A stretch of 64,000 nucleotides of DNA, taken from Fibrobacter succinogenes (GTDB taxonomy: Bacteria; Fibrobacterota; Fibrobacteria; Fibrobacterales; Fibrobacteraceae). Shown piece after piece: positions 23,915-33,109 of this stretch; positions within the stretch are counted from its first letter, which is position 1; each line of letters begins with the position of its first letter. The stretch lies in contig CADAWC010000001.1 in assembly GCA_902791475.1 (NCBI GenBank), forward strand, positions 1-64,000. The letters run 5' to 3'. The notes below the pieces were generated by a model. The model ran no database searches, was not told the DNA's origin, and worked only from the letters and a program-made list of their open reading frames with translations. Made by a program: the position numbers and the translations under genes.

Positions 23915-24835
23915 ATGAAAAAGAATACCGCTTTATACTTTTCCGTCGGACTTGTCGTTCTTTTAGCCATTTTCATTTTGATATTTGGCATGTTCTTTTT
24001 GAACGAGAAGGATCTGCGTGAAACTTTCGACGTGTACCACTTGCGCTTTACGCAGGTGAGTACGCTTGTTTTGGATGATCCGGTCAAAATCAATGGCGTG
24101 AAGCTTGGCCGTGTGGAGTCCATCGAGCTTTCTGGGCACCGCGTTGTCGTGACGGTCAGGCTCAAGTCCAACGTGAAAATCCCGAAGGATTCCGAAATCC
24201 GAGTACAGAACATCGGCATCATGGGTGAACGCCAGATTGGCATGATCCTCGGTGATTCCGAAGAATACTATGTGCCGGGCGATACCATCACGGGCCAGTT
24301 CGATGCGGGCATTGCCGAAGCGCTTGGCCTTGCCGGTGAAGTTTGCGATTCGACGAAGGTGCTCTTGGAAGCGGTAAAGACAGCCTTGAACGGAACGATA
24401 GCAAACCCGGAATTCCAGGACCGTTTCAAGACACTTTTGGTGAAGGCCGAAAATCTTGAAGACCGCTTGATGTCGCTTGTGTCAACGACCGACCCGCAGC
24501 TCAAAAAGAGCCTTGCAAACCTGAACAAGGTGACGGTCAAGGTGAACGAACTTGTTGATGGCGTCAAGGAACCGATCAACGGTCTTTTTGCCGGGACGGA
24601 CAAGGTCATGGGGAATGCAAACCACTTGATCTCCGAACTTGAAGGCGTGACCAAGCATTTGGATGGACTTATTGCAAAGGTGCAGTCCAAGATGGATTCG
24701 AAAGACAATACCGTCGGGATTTTGCTGAACGACAGACAGCTTCACGACGACCTTGTCAAAACAGTGCGCTCTGCGGACAGCTTGTTCAAGATTATCTTGC
24801 AGGATGGTCTTGATATTAATGTGGATTTCTTCTGA
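23915..24835 (+). CDS. MlaD/MCE family lipid-transfer protein
   Basis: A 306-residue protein with one N-terminal membrane anchor (about 9-30) and a single MCE domain (residues about 38-120), recognisable by VSTLVLDDPVKINGVKLGRVESIEL and IMGERQIGMILG. A helical region follows (to residue 300). MCE proteins form hexamers that shuttle lipids between membranes. No MlaE permease or MlaF ATPase is adjacent. The gene has its own upstream TATGCTAGATTG box and is followed within 8 bases by ptsH. Confidence 0.87.
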   Translation: MKKNTALYFSVGLVVLLAIFILIFGMFFLNEKDLRETFDVYHLRFTQVSTLVLDDPVKINGVKLGRVESIELSGHRVVVTVRLKSNVKIPKDSEIRVQNIGIMGERQIGMILGDSEEYYVPGDTITGQFDAGIAEALGLAGEVCDSTKVLLEAVKTALNGTIANPEFQDRFKTLLVKAENLEDRLMSLVSTTDPQLKKSLANLNKVTVKVNELVDGVKEPINGLFAGTDKVMGNANHLISELEGVTKHLDGLIAKVQSKMDSKDNTVGILLNDRQLHDDLVKTVRSADSLFKIILQDGLDINVDFF

Positions 24836-24842
24836 GGAATTG

Positions 24843-25115
24843 ATGATTACAAAGTTACTTACTGTTTCCAACAAACTGGGCATTCACGCCCGTCCGGCCG
24901 GTATGATTGTTGATATCACGGGCCAGGCAAAAAGTGATGTGTCCATCGTGTTTGAAGGTTCGAAGGCCAATGCGAAGAGCATCCTTAATGTGATGATGCT
25001 TGCCATCCCTGCGGGTTCCGAAGTCAAGTTCGAAATCGATGGCGAGGATGAAGAGCTCGTCGTTCAGCAGTTGGAAAAGCTTTTTGATGACCACTTCAAC
25101 GAAGAACCCTGCTGA
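24843..25115 (+). CDS. ptsH: Phosphocarrier protein HPr
   Basis: A 90-residue HPr with the active His at position 15 (GIHARPA) and the regulatory serine at position 46 (AKSILNVMML), so both enzyme I phosphorylation and HprK-type control are possible. The ATG at 24843 gives the standard length and follows TGAGGA; an upstream extension to 24753 lies in the end of the mlaD gene. The 3' end overlaps the enzyme I start by 29 bases. No sugar permease (EII) is present in the window. Confidence 0.93.
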   Translation: MITKLLTVSNKLGIHARPAGMIVDITGQAKSDVSIVFEGSKANAKSILNVMMLAIPAGSEVKFEIDGEDEELVVQQLEKLFDDHFNEEPC

Positions 25116-26919
25116 TTTTGTGGCCAAGAGCGCCAATGAGCCGAAGTCCCAGAGGATAGAGCTCGTTGGTGTTCCGTCGTCTCCGGGCTTTGCCATGGGG
25201 ACGGTGTTCCCTGTTGCAAACCGCGAATTTTCGGTGGTTGATGAGACTCTCCCCGAGAGCAGGCTTGCTACAGAAGAACAGATGTTCTTGAAGGCGATTA
25301 GTAAGACCTCCAAGGAAATCGCTCAGATTAAAGAAATTTCAGAATCCAGAGCTGGCATCAAGGACAGCCTGATTTTTGCAACGCACCTGATGATCTTGCA
25401 GGATCCGGGGCTCGTGAATGGAGTTCTCGACAAAATCAGGAAAAAGCACAAGAACGCGAAGTGGGCGGTGCATGTTGTATTTAGCGCCTACATCGAAAAA
25501 TTCGAAAAAATTGATTCGCCTGCCATGCGTGACAAGGCGGCAGACCTCAGGGACTTGTATAACCGCTTGATGTCTGCGATGGATGACTCCGGACCGGTAT
25601 TGGAGGACGTGTCTCACGAAGATGGCGTTATCCTGGTGGCCCATGAGTTTGTTCCAAGCTTCTTGATGACTTTGAAGCCCGGACAAGTTAACGCTATCGT
25701 GATGGATACGGGTGGCCGTACAAGCCATGTCGCTATTTTGTCTAGAGCGTTGCAGATCCCGGCTGTATCTGGCCTTAGGAATGTGGCGGCCCTCGTCAAG
25801 AGTGGTGATACGATTATCGTTGACGGTGCTGATGGTACGGTCATCATCAACCCGAATGAAGACGATATCCGCAAGTTCCATGAACGCCAGGAAATGTTCG
25901 AACGCCAGCGCCGTGAACTTTTCACGATGCGCCAGCTGGAACCGATGACTCGCGATGGTAAGTATATTGTGTTGCATGCGAACATCGAAATTCCGACGGA
26001 AGCGGACAAGGTCACGGACTTTGGCGCTACCGGTATAGGTCTTTACCGTTCAGAATTCCTGTTCTTTAGAAAAGGCGCTCCGACCGAAAAGGAACAGCAA
26101 AGCGCCTATAGGCATATCCTTGAAAAGATGGCGCCGCACCCGGTTGTGATCCGTACGCTTGATGCGGGCGGTGACAAGCTTGTTTCTGGGGTTTCTGCGG
26201 TGAATGAATCGAACCCGTTTATGGGTTGGCGCTCTATCCGCGTGTGCCTGGACCGCGAAGATGTGTTTATTACGCAGTTGCGAGCCTTGTTGCTTGCAAA
26301 TACAAAGGGCAATTTGCGCATTTTGCTCCCGATGATTTCGAGTATGACGGAACTCAGGCGTGCAAAGGCGTGCATTGCAAAAGCCCGCAAGCAGCTTGAA
26401 GATGAAGGGCATAAGCTCCCTGTCGTGAAAATTGGCTCGATGATCGAAGTCCCTGCTGCAGTGATGATTGTGGACAAGCTTGCTAAGGAAGTCGATTTCT
26501 TTAGCTTGGGTACTAATGACTTGATCCAGTTTACGCTTGCGGTTGACCGTACGAACGAACTTATTACTGACATGTTCCAGCCGCACCATCCGGCTGTGCT
26601 CAGCATGATTTACCAGACTGTGGTGGCTGCGCACCGTGAAGGGATCCCTGTGGCGGTTTGCGGTGAAATGTGTACGGACCCGATGAGTGTGCTTTTGTTG
26701 GTTGGGCTCGGTGTCGATGAGCTTTCTATGACACCGTGGAGCGTGATGACGACGAAGAAGATTATACGCTCGATTAACTTTGAAGATGTTCGTGATGCGG
26801 CTTTGACAGTCTTGCAAATGGATGATGCCGAGAGTGTAAATGAGTTTTTGCATAAAAAGTATGCACAAACCATCATGGAACTTGGTATATCTGGATTTGT
26901 GGGACAAGTCGAAAAATAA
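25087..26919 (+). CDS. ptsI: PTS enzyme I (phosphoenolpyruvate-protein phosphotransferase)
   Basis: A 610-residue enzyme I that transfers phosphate from phosphoenolpyruvate to HPr. The phosphorylated histidine is at about 214 in GGRTSHVAILSRAL. The PEP-binding barrel shows FGATGIGLYRSEFLF, RTLDAGGDK, FSLGTNDLIQFTLAVDR and VAVCGEMCTDP. About 25 extra N-terminal residues precede the usual start. The ATG at 25087 is chosen because farther upstream starts lie deep inside ptsH. Translation is probably coupled to ptsH. Confidence 0.93.
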   Translation: MTTSTKNPADFVAKSANEPKSQRIELVGVPSSPGFAMGTVFPVANREFSVVDETLPESRLATEEQMFLKAISKTSKEIAQIKEISESRAGIKDSLIFATHLMILQDPGLVNGVLDKIRKKHKNAKWAVHVVFSAYIEKFEKIDSPAMRDKAADLRDLYNRLMSAMDDSGPVLEDVSHEDGVILVAHEFVPSFLMTLKPGQVNAIVMDTGGRTSHVAILSRALQIPAVSGLRNVAALVKSGDTIIVDGADGTVIINPNEDDIRKFHERQEMFERQRRELFTMRQLEPMTRDGKYIVLHANIEIPTEADKVTDFGATGIGLYRSEFLFFRKGAPTEKEQQSAYRHILEKMAPHPVVIRTLDAGGDKLVSGVSAVNESNPFMGWRSIRVCLDREDVFITQLRALLLANTKGNLRILLPMISSMTELRRAKACIAKARKQLEDEGHKLPVVKIGSMIEVPAAVMIVDKLAKEVDFFSLGTNDLIQFTLAVDRTNELITDMFQPHHPAVLSMIYQTVVAAHREGIPVAVCGEMCTDPMSVLLLVGLGVDELSMTPWSVMTTKKIIRSINFEDVRDAALTVLQMDDAESVNEFLHKKYAQTIMELGISGFVGQVEK

Positions 26920-26936
26920 AAACTGTTGGTTTGCAG

Positions 26937-29216
26937 ATGAAATTATTTTGTTCTTTATTATTTGCGTGCACAGCCGCCTTGTATGCTCAGGTGGATGGTT
27001 CTGTATATTCCACCTACAAGTCTCCGTTTGCGGAACAGGAAATGATTGCTCCGGACCAGTTCCAGGATGCGGTTATTCGTGCGGCCCGTGCGAAGAAAAC
27101 AATGAACGATATTTCAGTTCCGCAGAATTATCGCGATTTTGCCCGCGCAGCCTATTTCTATTACAGTGGCCAGTGGGACAGTGCCTACGCTGCCTATAAT
27201 TCCTTGCGCAAGCGTGAACCGGAATTGCTTGGACCTGTTGTGCTCCGCATGGCGAAGGCTAACTTCAAGCAGGAAAAGTATGCCAAGATGCGTGAAACGC
27301 TCCGACTCGAAAAGAGCCTGGAAAACGATAGAGCTTGGCGTGATGCGGCCGACCGCCTGAGAATAGAAGCGACGATGGCGGATTATTCGCTGAATGATGT
27401 TGCCCGTGCGGATTCCTTGATGGTCTACCTCAATGGAAATCCGGATGGTGACGATGTGGATCCGCTGAAGTACCGTTACGCCCAATATTTGGAAGATTCT
27501 TACCAGCTGAAACAGGCAAAGCGCATGTACATGAAGCTCCTCACGAGCCGTACATCGTATAAGGATTCCGCTTATGCTTCTGTGCGCCGCTTGAGGGAAG
27601 TGCTGGGGACGCCTGAATCGCTTGCCGAAAAAGTGGCCTATGCCAAGCTTGCCTGCACCAAGGACGAAATGAAGAACTGCATCGACCTGCTCGATTCTAT
27701 CCAGATTTTGGATGCGCAGCAGGCGCAGAAAAATCCTGCTTCGGTGGTGGTGCTTGATGACCCGGCTTATGCACGCCTGAAAAAGAGCACGCTTGATTTG
27801 AACACACGCATTATGCTGTGGGAAAAGCGTGCGGCGGCGCTCCGTTCGCTGAACAGGAACGAAGATGCGATTGAACAGTACCGCAACTTGATTGAAAATG
27901 TGGAGGCTCGTCCTTCCTGGATTCAGGCCATTCTCAAGCTTTACCGCAAGGAAGCGGCTGGGCTCTTTGACGAAGAAATCCACACTTACGATTCGCTTTT
28001 GCAGGATGTGAGCCAGTTCAGCACTGAAAACGCTAATAACCTCTGGTTACGCGGCTTTGAATTTGAACAGAAGCTGATGTATGACAAGGCGATTGACTGC
28101 TACAAGAAACTCATCCACAAACGATTCAAGAGCAATCTCAAACGTCAGTGGGCGAGATTCCGCATTGGGTATTGCTACTTCAAGCGTGGCATGTGGGTCG
28201 AAGCCGCTGCGTACTTCCGCGATGCAACGAAGGATCCGTTCCTTTGGAGCGGTAGTGCTTCGAGGATGTTCCTCGGTGATACGTATATGAAGATGGGCGA
28301 GGATTCGCTTGCCCGTGAAGCGTATCTCGATTGCATCAAGGATTTTCCGCTTTCGTATTATGCACACCGCAGCCGCACAAAGCTTTTGGAAAATCGTCTG
28401 TTACCCGAAAGCAAAATCCCGTATGCTCATGGCGTGCCGATGTCGCATGCGGCGACGTTGGATTGGATCCGCTCTGTCAATAAGCTCGGGAAGCCTGATG
28501 CCTCGTACAGTAAGGAACGTTACGAACGCATCAAGAAGCTTTTCTTGTTTGGCTTTGAAGAAGAAGCTTTTAGGCTGTATGACGAAGTCAAGAAGAAAAA
28601 CTTCAAGCGCATGGATTTCTTGTACGAATACGGAAAACTGTTCTACGAGATGGGCGAAACGGCTGCCGGTTACAGGCTTGCTCGCCAGTTCCAGGCGAAG
28701 ATGGATAGGCGCCTGTTCATGACGCCGCCGATTGATGTTTTGCATTACTTGTTCCCGGTTCCGTATGCAGACCCTGTGGTTTACTATTCGGGCACGAGCA
28801 TCGATCCGTTCTTTGTGTATAGCGTGATGCGTCAGGAATCCATTTTCGATTTCCAGATTACATCGCCTGCGGGTGCCTGCGGTCTTTTGCAGATTATGCC
28901 GGCTACGGGCAAGATGCTTGCGGACAAGGAAGAAATTTCTGGCTTTAATCCGAAACGCTTGTACAATGCCTACATGAACATCCGCTTGGGTATTCGCTAC
29001 CTGGTGGACTTGAAGGATGAATACAAGAACGATTACATGTACGTGCTTTGCAATTACAATGCGGGCCCGAAGCCTACGAAACGCTGGCAGTCCGAAAGCG
29101 AAGGCCTCCCGTGGGATTTGCGCGTCGAGGAAATCAGCTACTGGGAAACCCGCGACTACGTCAAGCGCGTCATGGGAAATTACTGGATCTACAAAGAAAT
29201 CTATGACGGGATTTAG
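26937..29216 (+). CDS. Slt-type lytic transglycosylase with TPR region
   Basis: A 759-residue periplasmic protein: signal peptide (MKLFCSLLFACTAALYA), a long alpha-helical TPR-like region (about 80-600) and a C-terminal SLT domain. The catalytic Glu is in VMRQESIFDFQITSPAGACG, followed by LLQIMPATG, and CNYNAGP confirms the family. Such enzymes cleave peptidoglycan glycan strands to 1,6-anhydro products. The ATG at 26937 is preferred over a TTG at 26931. It follows ptsI by 17 bases and precedes the DMT gene by 3 bases. Confidence 0.9.
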   Translation: MKLFCSLLFACTAALYAQVDGSVYSTYKSPFAEQEMIAPDQFQDAVIRAARAKKTMNDISVPQNYRDFARAAYFYYSGQWDSAYAAYNSLRKREPELLGPVVLRMAKANFKQEKYAKMRETLRLEKSLENDRAWRDAADRLRIEATMADYSLNDVARADSLMVYLNGNPDGDDVDPLKYRYAQYLEDSYQLKQAKRMYMKLLTSRTSYKDSAYASVRRLREVLGTPESLAEKVAYAKLACTKDEMKNCIDLLDSIQILDAQQAQKNPASVVVLDDPAYARLKKSTLDLNTRIMLWEKRAAALRSLNRNEDAIEQYRNLIENVEARPSWIQAILKLYRKEAAGLFDEEIHTYDSLLQDVSQFSTENANNLWLRGFEFEQKLMYDKAIDCYKKLIHKRFKSNLKRQWARFRIGYCYFKRGMWVEAAAYFRDATKDPFLWSGSASRMFLGDTYMKMGEDSLAREAYLDCIKDFPLSYYAHRSRTKLLENRLLPESKIPYAHGVPMSHAATLDWIRSVNKLGKPDASYSKERYERIKKLFLFGFEEEAFRLYDEVKKKNFKRMDFLYEYGKLFYEMGETAAGYRLARQFQAKMDRRLFMTPPIDVLHYLFPVPYADPVVYYSGTSIDPFFVYSVMRQESIFDFQITSPAGACGLLQIMPATGKMLADKEEISGFNPKRLYNAYMNIRLGIRYLVDLKDEYKNDYMYVLCNYNAGPKPTKRWQSESEGLPWDLRVEEISYWETRDYVKRVMGNYWIYKEIYDGI

Positions 29217-29219
29217 CGA

Positions 29220-30083
29220 ATGCTATTCCTACTCTTAACCATTGGTCCTGCGTTTTTATTTGCTTGTGGAAATATCCTGGAAAAATCCGGGGTGTCCACT
29301 GTTGGCAAGCGCACGGGTGGAACTTCTAGGCCCTGGGAATTCTTCAAGGGCGTTATCACGAATAAGTTTTGGTGGCTCGGCATTGCATGCTCCGGGCTTG
29401 CAACGCTTGGCTATTACATTGCCATGGCTCAGTATGACTTGAGCCAGGTGCAGCCGATGATGGTCTTGAATCCGGTGTTGACGGCATTGATGGGATTTTG
29501 CATCCTCAAGGAAGTCTTGACCAAACGTATTGTGGTGGCGATTTGCTTTGTCGTGGCGGGCCTCCTTTATTCCGTTGAAAATCTCGGGGAATCGACGGCG
29601 GTACAGAACATCGGGACGCTTTGGCTGTATGCGGGTGGACTTAGCTTTGCCACGCTTATTGCGCACCTCTGGGTGAAAGACCGCGAAATGGTGGACTCGC
29701 TTATCATGGGCGTTGGCTTTGGGCTTTCGGCTGCTTTTTACAAGAGCTTGGCGATGGATTTTGACCTCGACAATATCGATTTCTCGTCGGTGATGAACCT
29801 GCTCATGGATTTTAGAACGCTTGGCTATGTGGCGACATACAGTATTGCGTTTTTGTATTCGCAGGTGTCATTCTCGCGTGGGCGCGCACTGTTCATTATT
29901 CCGTTCAGCGCGGCAGTCGGCGCTGCGGTCCCGACGCTTGCTGGTGCACTCGTTTTTTACGAGGCGTTCCCGATGGGCAAGGTGATTTCTGTCACGCTCG
30001 TGCTGATTGGCGCTTGCCTTTTTATCGTTCGCAGACCGAGAAGAAAAAAGGTTGTTCCTTCGGAACCCGAAATTAAGAAGTAG
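29220..30083 (+). CDS. DMT-superfamily (EamA-like) transporter
   Basis: A 287-residue membrane protein with about nine to ten hydrophobic segments and the two-repeat DMT layout (AQYDLSQVQPMMVLNPVLTALMGF in the first half). It ends in a basic cytoplasmic tail RRPRRKKVVPSEPEIKK. The substrate is unknown. It starts three bases after the lytic transglycosylase stop. The DNA encoding its last 20 residues is repeated at 32939-33003 between the two CotH genes. Confidence 0.82.
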   Translation: MLFLLLTIGPAFLFACGNILEKSGVSTVGKRTGGTSRPWEFFKGVITNKFWWLGIACSGLATLGYYIAMAQYDLSQVQPMMVLNPVLTALMGFCILKEVLTKRIVVAICFVVAGLLYSVENLGESTAVQNIGTLWLYAGGLSFATLIAHLWVKDREMVDSLIMGVGFGLSAAFYKSLAMDFDLDNIDFSSVMNLLMDFRTLGYVATYSIAFLYSQVSFSRGRALFIIPFSAAVGAAVPTLAGALVFYEAFPMGKVISVTLVLIGACLFIVRRPRRKKVVPSEPEIKK

Positions 30084-30145
30084 TTTTTTTCTTATATTCC
30101 GAGCCTAGCATTCCAAATACTCAAGCATAATATATATTCCATATT

Positions 30146-32923
30146 ATGGTGTGTTGGAATGATTTTTCAGCTCAGGTCTACAGGGCCTTTGGGTCTCTTC
30201 TTTTTGTAGCGCTGGTTTTGTCGGCATGTACTGACGATAACCCTAGTTCGTTGATTTTAGATATGGAAAGCAGCTCTTCGGCAAGTGGTGATGCGGGTGG
30301 CACGAAACTTCCGTTTGTTGGCGGCCCTGTGATGTTCACCGAGGTCGACCCGGTTAACGTTGATTTCAAGGACCACGAAGGCGATGACGCCGGTTGGGTA
30401 GAACTTTTTAATACATCTGCTGATACAGTAAATTTGTCTGGAATGTATTTGACGGACTCGCAGGAAGAACCCTTCAAGTGGAAATTTGGCGATGTGAAAA
30501 TGGCGCCGAACTCGTTTTTGGTTGTCTTTTTGTCGGGGAAGAATTATCCCGATTATGTGATGCCACATGATTCTATTGATATGATTGGGTCTGGTTGCTG
30601 GACTTGGACGGATGCTGAGAGCGATCCTCCGGGCTACAGCTATGCCGACCCGTTGCCGGGATACGATGAAAAATGCTTTAGTGAAAATGGACAGAGTCGC
30701 ATTGGTACGGTGATGAAACTGGGTGAAAACGAGGAACTTGGTTGGTCGTCCATTTCGTTTTTCGTAGGAACGGGGAGTAGTGACCCTTCGGATGTGTTGG
30801 ATATTTCGGCGGCAAATGAAATTTTGATACAGGCGTACATTACAAAGGGCCGCAATGTTTCGGTTCGCTTGGCACAGCCCGATATTGATGACTGGAAAGG
30901 TTACGAGATGGTTCTTGAAGGAACTGGAGATTCTTCGACGGTTTACCGTATGGCGCTCCCTACAGGAACAACATTCCCTGATTTGGCGAATATTTATGGG
31001 ACGCGATTGAGCCCCGAGGCAAGTGAATCTCAAGAAGTAACCCTTAAGGTTTTCAGCTACATTGCGCGGAACCGCGGCCATGAACCACACGCAGGCTTCA
31101 AGCTTTCGAAAAAGGGTGGCTCGCTTTATTTGGTAAATGCCGATGCTTCAATTGTGGATTCTGTGTCGTATCCGGAATTGCCTCTCGGGAAAACATGGAA
31201 TTATGGGGGAAGTTGGGGATATGCCGACCCTTCACCATATGGTTATAGTAGTTCGCTGACATTTACTCGCGAAGAGAATATCGACACTTTACTGTTTCCG
31301 CCTTCGGGATTTTATGCGGAACCATTTATTCTAAATCTAGAAAGCACGAATAATGCCGTTTGCGAAACTGGTGGAAAAATGCCATCAGAAAAGACTCCTT
31401 TCCAGAAGAATATTTTAATCGACAAGACGACGGTAATACGCTGTGCAAAAATTGCTCCGCAAAGTCTCCCGAGCGATGTGGTGACACGTACTTACATTTT
31501 TGAGGCTGCGTCTACAGTGCCTGCGGTATTTCTCACGACTGACCCGAATTCACTTTTTGATCCGGATACTGGTATTTATATGGAAGGTCCAAATGCTCAG
31601 AGCAAGGAACCTCACTACGGAGCTAATTACTGGCTCGATAAGGAAATCCCTGTGACGGTGGAGTTGATGGAGCCGGGAACGAGTTCGCCTGCGTTTGCGA
31701 AAAATGCTGGACTCAAAATTTTTGGTAATTACAGCAGGCAAAATGATAAAAAGTCGGTAGCGATTACGTTCCGTGAAAAGTATGGTGATTCTCACCTGAA
31801 GTATCCGCTGTTTCCTGAATTCCCGGAGCTAAACAAGTTCAAGGTGTTCTTGCTGCGCAACAACGGGAGCAACTACGGAAATGACTACATACGCGACCGC
31901 TTGGCAAGTTCTGTGAGCGAAGGGCTTGGCGTCGATTATCAGCGCGGACGATTTGCCGTTGTGTATTATAACGGAGAATACTTCGGCATCCACAGCATCC
32001 GTGAACGCTCAACGGCAGACTATTTTGAAACGCATTACGGACTTGATCCGGATAAAATAGATTTACTCAAGGCGGATAATGCTGTTTCTGCGGGCTCGGC
32101 TGTTGATTATGTGGCGTTGATGGATTGGCTGGAATCCAACCATCTAGATAAAGAAGAGAACTATGCTTATATCGCATCGCAAATAGATGTCGACAATTTC
32201 ATCAATTACATGCATACGGAGCTCTTTGCAAATAACCGCGACTGGCCCGCGAATAATCTCAAGAAGTGGCGTAATACAAGTCCCAAGACTCCGTGGAAAT
32301 GGTTCCTGTATGATCTTGATTTTGGATTTGGTAATGATTATAGTAAGTATAAGAATAACATATTTGAATTTGCAACAGCGGAAGATGGGGATTCTTGGCC
32401 AAACGGGCCTGAATTCACATTGTTGCTCCGAAGACTGCTTGAAAACGAAGGCTTCAAGGCGGCATTTATCAACCGAATGGCGGTGCTCTTGCAAATGAAT
32501 TTTGAAAGCTCGCGAGTGCTTGCACGCATCGAGAAGATGATGGCAGAAATCCAGTCGGAAATTCCTCGTGACCAAAAACGCTGGGGGCTGAGTGCTTCGA
32601 AAATGACAAAACAGCTCAACGCCATCAAGAATTTTGCGATGAACCGCCCTAGTGTCGTTTATGGTGAATTGCAGGAATTTTTTGCACTAGGCGAAACGGC
32701 TGCTGTAAGCTTGTCTGTAAGTGGCTCTGGACGGATTCTTGTGCATAATCTTCCTGTTGATGTGTCGAAAATGACTGTGAATTTCTTTACGGGATTCCCG
32801 GTGACGCTCAGTGCGGAGCCTCTTATGGGAAGTACTTTTGCAGGTTGGAGTGATGGCGAATCTAGCCCCACACGGGTGATTTTGCCGGAATGCGTCAGTG
32901 AAGTTACGGCCATCTTCAAATAA
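30146..32923 (+). CDS. LTD- and CotH-domain lipoprotein, long copy
   Basis: A 925-residue lipoprotein (lipobox LVLSAC, Cys at about 28). Order: Ser-rich linker; lamin-tail domain (PVMFTEVDPVNVDFKDHEGD...AGWVELFNTSADTVNLSG); an inserted segment of about 165 residues (about 130-300); the rest of the LTD (HEPHAGFKLSKKGGSLYLVN); a chitobiase-like beta domain (PPSGFYAEPFILNL); a CotH kinase domain (about 510-830) with RNNGSNYGNDYIRDRLASS and the metal motif LYDLDFGFG; and a C-terminal InlB-type repeat (GSTFAGWSDGESSP). CotH proteins are atypical protein kinases; the target here is unknown. The ATG is supported by alignment with the next gene. Confidence 0.85.
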   Translation: MVCWNDFSAQVYRAFGSLLFVALVLSACTDDNPSSLILDMESSSSASGDAGGTKLPFVGGPVMFTEVDPVNVDFKDHEGDDAGWVELFNTSADTVNLSGMYLTDSQEEPFKWKFGDVKMAPNSFLVVFLSGKNYPDYVMPHDSIDMIGSGCWTWTDAESDPPGYSYADPLPGYDEKCFSENGQSRIGTVMKLGENEELGWSSISFFVGTGSSDPSDVLDISAANEILIQAYITKGRNVSVRLAQPDIDDWKGYEMVLEGTGDSSTVYRMALPTGTTFPDLANIYGTRLSPEASESQEVTLKVFSYIARNRGHEPHAGFKLSKKGGSLYLVNADASIVDSVSYPELPLGKTWNYGGSWGYADPSPYGYSSSLTFTREENIDTLLFPPSGFYAEPFILNLESTNNAVCETGGKMPSEKTPFQKNILIDKTTVIRCAKIAPQSLPSDVVTRTYIFEAASTVPAVFLTTDPNSLFDPDTGIYMEGPNAQSKEPHYGANYWLDKEIPVTVELMEPGTSSPAFAKNAGLKIFGNYSRQNDKKSVAITFREKYGDSHLKYPLFPEFPELNKFKVFLLRNNGSNYGNDYIRDRLASSVSEGLGVDYQRGRFAVVYYNGEYFGIHSIRERSTADYFETHYGLDPDKIDLLKADNAVSAGSAVDYVALMDWLESNHLDKEENYAYIASQIDVDNFINYMHTELFANNRDWPANNLKKWRNTSPKTPWKWFLYDLDFGFGNDYSKYKNNIFEFATAEDGDSWPNGPEFTLLLRRLLENEGFKAAFINRMAVLLQMNFESSRVLARIEKMMAEIQSEIPRDQKRWGLSASKMTKQLNAIKNFAMNRPSVVYGELQEFFALGETAAVSLSVSGSGRILVHNLPVDVSKMTVNFFTGFPVTLSAEPLMGSTFAGWSDGESSPTRVILPECVSEVTAIFK

Positions 32924-32938
32924 ATAGGAACGGAATAT

Positions 32939-33003
32939 TTTTTATCGTTCGCAGACCGAGAAGAAAAAAGGTTGTTCCTTCGGAACCCGAAATAAAAAAG
33001 TAA
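32939..33003 (+). pseudogene. Duplicated 3' end of the DMT transporter gene
   Basis: Bases 32939-32993 are identical to 30019-30073 (55 of 55). The next ten bases differ at three positions, all third codon positions, so the fragment still encodes FIVRRPRRKKVVPSEPEIKK and a stop. It has no start codon and is a fossil of the tandem duplication that produced the second LTD/CotH gene. Confidence 0.9.
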
Positions 33004-33109
33004 GTTTCGAGTGGGTTTTTAGCAAGCTTATTCCCGAAATTTTGCGTCAAAAATAGTCTTTAAAAAAGTTCTAGCTCCTCATGTCGCATATATATTTAGA
33101 TGCGGATAT

